DNA of 8,457 bases, from assembly GCA_900753645.1 (NCBI GenBank), contig CAADZW010000125.1, positions 1-8,457 on the forward strand, written 5' to 3'. This document shows, one piece after another, positions 1 through 5,529 of the stretch. Within the stretch, counting starts at the first letter, position 1. Each line of letters begins with the position of its first letter. This DNA is from Bacilli bacterium. Its GTDB lineage: Bacteria; Bacillota_I; Bacilli_A; RF39; UBA660. A model generated the notes under the pieces. It was not told the DNA's origin, made no database searches, and worked only from the letters and a program-made list of their open reading frames with translations. The translations under genes and the position numbers were made by a program.

Positions 1-111
1 GTAAAATTTTGATAATTTATTATTACTTAGGACATCAACAAATTATCTAAACTTGTAGAACTTTAATCTTGGTATTTTCGGACAGGGGTGCGATTCCCCT
101 CAGCTCCACCA
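1..111 (+). ncRNA. ssrA: tmRNA (SsrA), 3' portion, cut by window start
   Basis: tmRNA rescues stalled ribosomes by adding a degradation tag to the unfinished protein. What is visible is the 3' tRNA-like half. The T arm has stem A84-G88 paired with C96-T100. The acceptor 3' strand CAGCTCC (101-107) is followed by A and the encoded CCA ending at 111. The acceptor 3' end CAGCTCCACCA is the one typical of tmRNA, and the run CTTGTAGAACTTTAATC followed by TTTTCGGAC upstream is characteristic of the segment before the T arm. The 5' half (acceptor 5' strand, tag reading frame, most pseudoknots) lies outside the window. A plain tRNA is excluded because no D or anticodon arm precedes the T arm at tRNA distance. 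The T loop reads TGCGATT, with G where U55 is expected. Confidence 0.9.
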
Positions 112-123
112 ATATGTAATTAT

Positions 124-150
124 CCCTTATTTTATAAGGGTTTTATTTTT
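124..150 (+). terminator. Rho-independent terminator of ssrA
   Basis: CCCTTA (124-129) pairs with TAAGGG (135-140) around a short T-rich loop. The tract TTTTATTTTT follows. It starts 12 bases after the CCA end of the tmRNA, as expected for its terminator. Confidence 0.85.
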
Positions 151-390
151 ATGAATTGTTTTTACCTCTTATTTTACCTTTTACAACTATGTTGGTAAAT
201 CTATAAAAGTTTGCATTGTATAAAGGAAGTAAAATAAACTAAAGAAAAATTTTAGTGAAAATTTCTAAACATGTATAAACTTATGTATTAGAATGAGCAT
301 TATATGAACTTTTATTTTTTTTAATGTTTTGAGTTTTATATGAATTCAACGTATTTATTTAAGCTTTTTTACATATAATAATACAAAGCA
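151..390. other. Gene-free AT-rich spacer between ssrA and the toxin-antitoxin pair
   Basis: I see no open frame with a ribosome site and no RNA gene here. It holds T-rich tracts and a 9-base direct repeat TTATATGAA (300-308 and 336-344), which is unremarkable at this base composition. The 3' end of ssrA is a classic integration site, so decayed element sequence is possible, but I found no second copy of the tmRNA 3' end in the window that would act as the other attachment site. Confidence 0.5.
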
Positions 391-419
391 TTGACGTACG
401 CTTAAAAGTACGTTATAAT
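391..419 (+). promoter_or_regulatory. Sigma-A promoter of the toxin-antitoxin operon with internal operator-like palindrome
   Basis: TTGACG (391-396) and TATAAT (414-419) are separated by 17 bases, close to ideal. The inverted repeat ACGTAC (394-399) / GTACGT (408-413), with 8 bases between arms, lies inside the promoter and overlaps the -35 box. YefM/Phd-type antitoxins repress their own operon by binding palindromes at the promoter, so this is a likely operator. The operator role is inferred; promoter and repeat are seen directly. Confidence 0.8.
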
Positions 420-437
420 GTAATTGAGGTGAGAAAT

Positions 438-692
438 GTGAATACTATAAATATAACTAATGCTAGACAAAATCTATTTCAATTAGTTTCTGATGTAAAT
501 AAAGGTTTTAATCCAGTCAATATTATTAATAATAAAGGTGAAAATGCAGTGCTTTTATCGGAAAGTGATTGGAGAGATATAGAGGAGACAATTTATTTGA
601 ATTCTATACCTGGTTTTGTAGAATCTATTAATGAAGCTAAGAAAGAAGATAAAAGTAAATGTAACGTTTATAAAAAAGGTGAAGAATGGTAG
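438..692 (+). CDS. yefM: YefM/Phd-family antitoxin
   Basis: Labile antitoxin that binds and silences the toxin encoded just downstream and, with it, represses the operon. The N-terminal half is the Phd/YefM DNA-binding fold: the pattern NARQNLFQLVSDV near the start corresponds to EARQNL in E. coli YefM, followed by a beta hairpin (PVNIINNKGENAVLLSESDW) and the family signature EETIYL. The charged, Lys/Glu-rich C-terminal tail is the expected toxin-wrapping segment. The protein has 84 residues, the usual size. I prefer GTG at 438 over the GTG at 429, because GAGGTGA (426-432) is a strong ribosome site for 438 but overlaps 429. The 3' end overlaps the toxin start by 7 bases, which couples translation. 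There is no TCGA in this gene or its partner, whereas most later genes are rich in it. Confidence 0.92.
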   Translation: MNTINITNARQNLFQLVSDVNKGFNPVNIINNKGENAVLLSESDWRDIEETIYLNSIPGFVESINEAKKEDKSKCNVYKKGEEW

Positions 693-958
693 AATATAAA
701 ATAATATTTTCTAAATTAGCAGATAAGGATAAAAAACTTCTAAAACAAGCAGGACTTGAAATTAAAGCAAAGGAACTTTTAGATTTAATTTCAATTAATC
801 CATATCAAACTCCGCCAACGTATGAAAAACTTAAAGGGAATTTAACTGGATGTTGTTCTAGAAGAATAAGCTATCAACATAGATTGGTGTATGAAATAGA
901 TGAAAATAAGAAAGAGATATTTATTTTGAGAATGTGGACACATTATGACAAATTATGA
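686..958 (+). CDS. yoeB: YoeB/Txe-family mRNA interferase toxin
   Basis: RelE-superfamily toxin that cuts mRNA in the ribosomal A site when freed from its antitoxin. It aligns well with E. coli YoeB: the block LKGNLTG-xx-SRRISYQHRLVYEI matches LKHNLSG-xx-SRRITEEHRLVYAV. The catalytic residues are all present: E47, R60, R66, H86 and Y87 correspond to YoeB E46, R59, R65, H83 and Y84. The protein should therefore be active. At 90 residues it is slightly longer than YoeB (84), partly because three residues (DKL) follow the His-Tyr pair that normally ends the protein. The ATG start overlaps the antitoxin stop (ATGGTAG). No convincing terminator follows. Confidence 0.93.
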   Translation: MVEYKIIFSKLADKDKKLLKQAGLEIKAKELLDLISINPYQTPPTYEKLKGNLTGCCSRRISYQHRLVYEIDENKKEIFILRMWTHYDKL

Positions 959-1083
959 TGAATTTATATCGAAATTAACTTTGATAGAAATTTTGAAATG
1001 TGTACTACTGTGCTACTATATTAATTATTATACGAATTTTTACAGTTCGCTTTTTTAAATTGCATTATTAATTTTTTTTGCTG
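959..1083. other. Spacer after toxin gene
   Basis: AT-rich spacer with no reading frame. The only terminator-like element is a 4-bp hairpin CGAA (1033-1036) / TTCG (1046-1049) followed by C and six T, too weak to call with confidence. Confidence 0.4.
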
Positions 1084-1112
1084 TTGAAATGATCGATAAA
1101 ATCTTATATACT
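1084..1112 (+). promoter_or_regulatory. Sigma-A promoter of the CheD-like gene
   Basis: TTGAAA (1084-1089), 17-base spacer, TATACT (1107-1112). A start site about 7 bases downstream would give a very short leader beginning near the ribosome site AGGTGA (1119-1124). A second TATAAT at 1112-1117 has no well-spaced -35 box. Confidence 0.65.
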
Positions 1113-1129
1113 ATAATTAGGTGATAATA

Positions 1130-1633
1130 ATGGATCATAATGAAGAAAAAATAAACTTAAGCAAGTTATTAAATATAGTTGGAATGAATAGTGCTGATAT
1201 ATCCACTTTTGAAAAACCAATTATCGGAACTCAAGCTTTGGCCACTTGTTTTGGAGTTTTATTATATGATGAAAATCAAAAAATTGGAATTGCTGCTCAC
1301 TTTACTCATGATATTGAGGCAACTATAATTAAAATATTAAAACTAATTGACTTCGATAAAGAATACAAATTTAAATATATAATATTCCCTGGTTATTATT
1401 CAAAAGACCAAGATCCATACAATACAAAATTACGCTTAGAAAGTTTTTTTAACGAATTCAAAATGGATAATTTGCAATTTATACCTTTCAATAATAACGA
1501 TATCACTGCTAACGCATTATTAGAAGGACCTTTTTCCCATCAGTTCGCTTTTGACACTAGAACTGGAAAGTTTGTCACTGACAAAGTTTTATTTGGTATA
1601 GATTATATAGAAGCACAAGAAAAAACTAGGTAA
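1130..1633 (+). CDS. CheD-like (glutamine deamidase fold) protein
   Basis: CheD deamidates receptor glutamines in chemotaxis. This 167-residue protein, about CheD size, keeps the signature pieces. T34, C40 and H57 have the same spacing (Thr+6=Cys, Cys+17=His) as T21-C27-H44 of Thermotoga CheD, within the frame ATCFGVLLYDENQKIGIAAH that matches GSCVAVxxxD...KVGAMAH. Near the C terminus, FDTRTGKFVTDKV parallels YNIETGKLLVRKV. The central region is divergent, and the usual glycine-rich GGA turn is replaced around FPGYYSKD. No transmembrane segment is visible. I chose ATG 1130 because AGGTGA (1119-1124) precedes it by 5 bases; GTG at 1121 falls inside that ribosome site. No chemotaxis or flagellar gene is nearby, so the substrate is unknown. 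The fold assignment comes from motif reading only and the function is inference. Confidence 0.68.
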   Translation: MDHNEEKINLSKLLNIVGMNSADISTFEKPIIGTQALATCFGVLLYDENQKIGIAAHFTHDIEATIIKILKLIDFDKEYKFKYIIFPGYYSKDQDPYNTKLRLESFFNEFKMDNLQFIPFNNNDITANALLEGPFSHQFAFDTRTGKFVTDKVLFGIDYIEAQEKTR

Positions 1634-1641
1634 AATCATTT

Positions 1642-1670
1642 TTGACAAATACAAATTGAAGTGTTATAAT
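1642..1670 (+). promoter_or_regulatory. Strong extended -10 promoter of the engB operon
   Basis: TTGACA (1642-1647), 17-base spacer, TATAAT (1665-1670), with TGT directly before the -10 (TGTTATAAT). It matches the consensus fully and has an extended -10. It begins 9 bases after the stop of the CheD-like gene, so the engB operon is independently transcribed. Confidence 0.9.
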
Positions 1671-1693
1671 TAAATAGCTTAAGAGGTGATTTA

Positions 1694-2275
1694 ATGAAAA
1701 TTAGCTCGGTCAATTTAGAAATAAGTGCCGTTAGACGTAGTCAATATCCGACCGATAATAAACCAGAATTCTTATTAGTAGGACGTTCTAACGTTGGGAA
1801 AAGTAGTTTTATCAATACATTAATCAACCGAAAAAATTATGCGAGAACTTCAGCTACTCCTGGTAAAACACAAACGATTAATTTTTATTTAGTAAACGAC
1901 CAATTTTATTTAGTTGATGCTCCAGGTTATGGATATGCTGATGTCAATAAAAAAAAGCAAAGAAAATTTGGTTTGATGATGGAAGATTATTTGACTAGTC
2001 GTCAAAATTTAAAACAAGTTTTTATGCTAGTTGATTTTAGACATAAACTATCAAATGATGATATTATGATGTATAACTTCCTAAAGTATTATAAATTACC
2101 AGTTACAATAGTTGCTACTAAAGTAGATAAAATTCCTATTACCAAACAACAACAACAGCGAAATGTTCTACTTGAAGATTTAGACTTAGTCATAGGTGAC
2201 GAATTTATAATGTTTAGTAACATAACTAAGGTTGGTAAAGATGAAATTATGCAAAAGATAGAAAGAACAATATAA
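1694..2275 (+). CDS. engB: Ribosome biogenesis GTPase EngB/YsxC (YihA)
   Basis: Small essential TRAFAC GTPase that acts in late assembly of the 50S ribosomal subunit. Its 193 residues are the normal length. G1 is G30-S38 (GRSNVGKSS). The switch/G2 region is ARTSATPGKTQ (50-60) with T55 and T59-T61. G3 is DAPGYG (75-80), the family-specific form, and G4 is TKVD (142-145). G5 reads FSNITKVG (174-181), where most members have FSS; the Asn replaces the second Ser. The ribosome site AGAGGTGA ends 5 bases before the ATG. It heads an apparent operon with the unknown 2323 gene and der, joining two 50S-assembly GTPases. In Bacillus, by contrast, ysxC follows lonA. Confidence 0.97.
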   Translation: MKISSVNLEISAVRRSQYPTDNKPEFLLVGRSNVGKSSFINTLINRKNYARTSATPGKTQTINFYLVNDQFYLVDAPGYGYADVNKKKQRKFGLMMEDYLTSRQNLKQVFMLVDFRHKLSNDDIMMYNFLKYYKLPVTIVATKVDKIPITKQQQQRNVLLEDLDLVIGDEFIMFSNITKVGKDEIMQKIERTI

Positions 2276-2322
2276 CTTATTACCTTTTAATAACAATTTC
2301 ATAAAATATCTTAGGTGATTAA

Positions 2323-2802
2323 ATGAAATTGATTGTTGACAATAATAAATTTATTGTTTTTTTAAATAAAGATGAGAACATCGATTTTGATAACAAAACG
2401 AAGATGGAAAAATATTTTAAAGATCTATTTTCTAAAATAAAAAACAAATACAATGTCGATATTAGCGGTTACTACAATATCGATATATATATCGATAAAT
2501 ATTATGGTAGTATTATCGAAATAGAAGATGAACAATTAGATTATTATACCTATTTTAATCAAATTGACATGGAAATCAATGTTTTAAAAAACAGTTTATT
2601 TTTATACGAGATCGGTTACGAATTTCTCGATAAAAAAATTTTGGATAAGGTTATTTGCTATAAAATAAATGATAAAATATATTTGCAAATAATCTCTGAT
2701 ATCGATGATCTATTATTAGCTAAAATAATAGAATATGGACATATTTTATATGGTAAAGAAGTAGATAAAATAGTAAAACAAGGTAAGAAGGTGAAATTAT
2801 GA
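2323..2802 (+). CDS. Unrecognised 159-residue protein between engB and der
   Basis: I do not recognise this family. The product is soluble, with no signal peptide or membrane segment, and rich in Ile, Asp, Lys and Tyr. By eye it alternates strands and helices: two N-terminal strands (2-15), a basic amphipathic helix (about 24-44), a Tyr-rich strand pair (49-66), an acidic stretch, then strands at about 109-127, a helix (about 129-139) and a basic tail ending in KQGKKVKL. The C-terminal run of paired strands, a helix ending in IIEYG and a closing QGK faintly resembles the C-terminal half of the adaptor MecA, but the match is too weak to name. A clear AGGTGA ribosome site precedes the ATG. The stop overlaps the der start as ATGA, so it is co-translated with der and may be linked to ribosome assembly (inference). 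Confidence 0.8.
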   Translation: MKLIVDNNKFIVFLNKDENIDFDNKTKMEKYFKDLFSKIKNKYNVDISGYYNIDIYIDKYYGSIIEIEDEQLDYYTYFNQIDMEINVLKNSLFLYEIGYEFLDKKILDKVICYKINDKIYLQIISDIDDLLLAKIIEYGHILYGKEVDKIVKQGKKVKL

Positions 2803-4115
2803 AAAAACCTGTCGTAGCTTTAGTTGGCCGTCCTAACGTTGGGAAAAGTACTTTATTTAATCGACTTGTCGGTACTAAAACCGCCATCATCGAAGATGTA
2901 CCAGGTATAACTAGAGATAGAATCTATGGTGATGTTAAGTTTGGTAATTATCATTTTAACTTGATAGATACTGGTGGAATTGACATAGGTGAGGAAAGCT
3001 TTAATGAAGAAATAAAACTGCAAGTTGAAATAGCTATTTCCGAGGCAGATGTCATTGTTTTTGTTGTCGACGCTAAAGAGGGAATTACAACTAATGACTT
3101 GGTTGTAAAGGACATGCTCTTAAAGTCCGGGAAAAAAATAATCGTTGCAGTTAATAAAATTGACAGTAAATTAGCTAAAGATAATATATACGATTTTTAT
3201 GAGTTGGGTTTTGAAAATTACATTAATATTAGTTCAGAACAAAACGAAGGTATATATGAGTTATTAAGTGAAATTACTAGTGAATTTAAAGAAGTAGAAA
3301 GCGAAGAAGAAGACGTCATTAAATTCAGTGTGATTGGTCGTCCTAACGTTGGAAAAAGTAGTTTGGTTAATGCTATTTTAAACGAAGAAAGAGTTATTGT
3401 CTCATCGATCGCTGGGACAACCCGTGATGCAATCGATACACCTTTTGTTTATCATGATCAAAAATTTGTCGTTATCGATACAGCTGGAATGCGCAAAAAG
3501 GGGAAAATATATGAAACCGTAGAAAAATATAGCCTATTAAGAAGTATGAAAGCAATCGATCGATCTGATGTTTGTCTATTGGTAATCGATGCTAAAGAGG
3601 GGATTATCGAGCATGATAAACACATTGCCGGTTATGCTATTGAAGCTGGCAAACCGATTATAATTGTCGTTAATAAATGGGATGCCATAGAAGATAAAGA
3701 TGAACAAATGAAAAATTTTACCAAAAATATTCGCAATAATTTTCAGTTTATGGATTACGCACCGATTGTTTATTTATCAGCTTTGACTCGTAAACGATTA
3801 CATACTTTGATGCCACAAGTTATTAAAGTATATCAAAACAGTACAAAGTTTATCGCTACCAATTTGATTAACGATTGTATTAAAGATGCTTACAATCTTA
3901 ATTTACCTCCTTCTTATAAAGGAAAAAGACTAAAGATATATTTCTGTAATCAAGCAAGAATTCAACCGCCAACTTTCAATATTCAAGTTAATAATAAAGG
4001 TTTAATTCATTTTTCATATCAAAGATATTTAGAAAATAAAATAAGAGAATCATTTGATTTTGAAGGAACACCGATCGTCTTACAGTTTAAAAATAAAGGC
4101 GAACAAGAAATTTAA
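2799..4115 (+). CDS. der: Ribosome biogenesis GTPase Der (EngA)
   Basis: Essential double-GTPase that binds the maturing 50S subunit. It has 438 residues, the family norm. Domain 1 has G1 GRPNVGKST (10-18), the switch ITRDRIYG, G3 DTGG (57-60) and G4 NKID (119-122). An acidic Glu-rich linker (about 168-174) leads to domain 2, with G1 GRPNVGKSS (180-188), switch GTTRDAID, G3 DTAGM (227-231), G4 NKWD (292-295) and G5 SALT. A C-terminal KH-like domain (about 345-435) carries the typical PPSYKGKRLKIYF and QARIQPPTF segments. The ATG overlaps the preceding stop (ATGA). The ribosome site AAGAAGGTGA lies inside the upstream gene. Confidence 0.98.
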   Translation: MKKPVVALVGRPNVGKSTLFNRLVGTKTAIIEDVPGITRDRIYGDVKFGNYHFNLIDTGGIDIGEESFNEEIKLQVEIAISEADVIVFVVDAKEGITTNDLVVKDMLLKSGKKIIVAVNKIDSKLAKDNIYDFYELGFENYINISSEQNEGIYELLSEITSEFKEVESEEEDVIKFSVIGRPNVGKSSLVNAILNEERVIVSSIAGTTRDAIDTPFVYHDQKFVVIDTAGMRKKGKIYETVEKYSLLRSMKAIDRSDVCLLVIDAKEGIIEHDKHIAGYAIEAGKPIIIVVNKWDAIEDKDEQMKNFTKNIRNNFQFMDYAPIVYLSALTRKRLHTLMPQVIKVYQNSTKFIATNLINDCIKDAYNLNLPPSYKGKRLKIYFCNQARIQPPTFNIQVNNKGLIHFSYQRYLENKIRESFDFEGTPIVLQFKNKGEQEI

Positions 4116-4140
4116 ATTAGATAAAATTCTAATTTTTTTT
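4114..4140 (+). terminator. Rho-independent terminator after der
   Basis: AAATTAGA (4114-4121) pairs with TCTAATTT (4128-4135) around the loop TAAAAT and runs into a tract of eight T (4133-4140). The stem overlaps the der stop codon and is almost all A-T, so it may leak. Confidence 0.7.
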
Positions 4141-4180
4141 GACATAAAATTTAATTGTATATTTGTGTCTAATTTTGTTC

Positions 4181-4209
4181 TTGAAAAAAGTTTATTAATC
4201 TAGTATAAT
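4181..4209 (+). promoter_or_regulatory. Sigma-A promoter of the rnf operon
   Basis: TTGAAA (4181-4186), 17-base spacer, TATAAT (4204-4209). It gives a leader of about 48 bases before rnfC. An upstream TTGACA (4139-4144) overlaps the der terminator T-tract but has no -10 at a proper distance. Confidence 0.82.
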
Positions 4210-4238
4210 TGAATTTAGAAAGATCGTAAAATAAGCAG

Positions 4239-4263
4239 AAAGGGATCTAGTTATTAGATTTAC
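4239..4263 (+). promoter_or_regulatory. Unusually distant ribosome site of rnfC with hairpin in the spacer
   Basis: The only Shine-Dalgarno-like sequence is AAAGGG (4239-4244), 19 bases before the GTG at 4264. The intervening sequence can fold: ATCTA (4245-4249) with TAGAT (4255-4259), loop GTTAT. Folding would leave 4 bases between hairpin and start. An in-frame TAG at 4255 rules out an earlier start. Confidence 0.45.
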
Positions 4264-5529
4264 GTGAACAAAATGAGGGTAAAAATCGATAAACATAAAT
4301 TGACAAATGATGAATTAATCGTTTATAACAAACCTAGAAAGGTTTATATTCCTTTGATTAGTGGTAATGACACTGATATAACTATCCTTGTCAATAAAGG
4401 TGAATACGTTTACAAGGGCAGTATCGTTGGAAAAAGAAAAGGAAATTTTAGAATTCCTATTTATGCTAGTGTCAGTGGGACTGTTTTAGATTTTGAAGAA
4501 AAAACTTGTTTTAATGGTCAAAAAGTTAAATGTGTTGTAATCGAAAATGATTTTAAAGAAAAAATCGAGCAAAAAGTTAGCGTAAAACGAAGTATCAATA
4601 AGTATACTAAGGAAGAATTTATCGAGATCTTAAAAGAAAATGGCATCGTTGGTTTGGGTGGTGCTGGATTTCCAACTTATGTTAAATATGAACCGAAAAA
4701 AATAAATACTTTAATTGTCAATGCTGTTGAATGCGAGCCATATATTACAGCTGACTATATATTGGCTAAACAGAAATGTGAAGAAATATTAGAAACAATC
4801 GATGCAATTTTAGAAATAAATAAAATTGATGAAGCAATTATTGCTATCAAAAAAGAAAATAGCGATTTAAAGCAGATTTTTGACAATTTTATTGGTACTT
4901 ATTTAAAAATAAAAATAAAATTAGTTCCTAATACCTATCCGATGGGTTGGGAAAGATCCTTGATTAAGGAAGTAACAGATAAAACATATGATAAATATCC
5001 AAGTGAAGATGGAATTGTCGTTAATAACATTTCCACCATTTATGCGATATACGAAGCTTTGAAGTATAATAAACCATTACTTGAAAGAATTGTTACTTTT
5101 TCTGGCGAAAACTTAGAACAACGTCATAACGTTTTAGTTAAAATTGGTACCCAAGCATCAGAAATACTAGAACAATTAAAAATGAAATCTAATAGTATCA
5201 TTGTTGCCGGTGGACCAATGATGGGAACTAAAGTTGACGATTTAGTTATTTCTGCCAACTTAAACTGTGTCTTAGCTTTAGAAGATAAACTAACATTTTC
5301 GACACCTTGTTTGGAATGTGGTAAATGTGTTAGTGTGTGTCCAGTTAAATTGAGTCCAGTTTTGATCATGAAAAATAAGCAGAAAAAGGATAAGGATATT
5401 AAAAAATTAGAAAAGCTTCATCCTGAAAAATGTATCGAATGTGGCTTATGCTCCTATATATGTCCGGCTAAGTTATTTGTTAGACAAAGAGTGAAAGATG
5501 CTAAGAACATAATAAAGGGGGAAAAATAA
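4264..5529 (+). CDS. rnfC: Rnf electron transport complex subunit C (NADH-binding Fe-S protein)
   Basis: RnfC is the peripheral cytoplasmic subunit that exchanges electrons with NAD(H) in the ferredoxin:NAD oxidoreductase (Rnf) complex. Domain order is complete: an N-terminal barrel-like region with KVYIPL (26-31) and IYASVSGTV (about 73-81); the nucleotide/flavin-binding domain with GLGGAGFPTY (130-139) and NAVECEPY (153-160); a ubiquitin-like middle; and two 4Fe-4S clusters, C349/C352/C355/C359 and C390/C393/C396/C400, each in CxxCxxCxxxCP form. At 421 residues it is only slightly shorter than average. The usual YPQGGEK-type motif reads YPMGWER (225-231), an odd change. The start is GTG 4264; ATG 4273 is possible, but neither has a close ribosome site. 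The stop overlaps the rnfD start (TAATG). Confidence 0.93.
   Translation: MNKMRVKIDKHKLTNDELIVYNKPRKVYIPLISGNDTDITILVNKGEYVYKGSIVGKRKGNFRIPIYASVSGTVLDFEEKTCFNGQKVKCVVIENDFKEKIEQKVSVKRSINKYTKEEFIEILKENGIVGLGGAGFPTYVKYEPKKINTLIVNAVECEPYITADYILAKQKCEEILETIDAILEINKIDEAIIAIKKENSDLKQIFDNFIGTYLKIKIKLVPNTYPMGWERSLIKEVTDKTYDKYPSEDGIVVNNISTIYAIYEALKYNKPLLERIVTFSGENLEQRHNVLVKIGTQASEILEQLKMKSNSIIVAGGPMMGTKVDDLVISANLNCVLALEDKLTFSTPCLECGKCVSVCPVKLSPVLIMKNKQKKDKDIKKLEKLHPEKCIECGLCSYICPAKLFVRQRVKDAKNIIKGEK

Noticed and set aside
269..344. Short AT-rich direct repeats (ATGTAT, TTATATGAA) as iterons or a CRISPR array
   Set aside because: Too short, too few and expected by chance at this base composition; no regular repeat-spacer pattern.
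1033..1057. CGAA/TTCG hairpin with T-run after the toxin gene
   Set aside because: Only four base pairs around a 9-base loop; too weak to call a terminator.
2277..2293. TTATTA/TAATAA hairpin between engB and the unknown gene
   Set aside because: All A-T stem with no T-tract after it; more likely chance, and the genes appear co-transcribed.
4139..4163. TTGACA with TATATT as a second rnf promoter
   Set aside because: The spacer is only 13 bases, and TTGACA overlaps the T-tract of the der terminator.
5124..5369. Minus-strand open frame inside rnfC
   Set aside because: Lies wholly within the Fe-S-cluster-coding part of rnfC; no recognisable protein motif and antisense to a clear gene.
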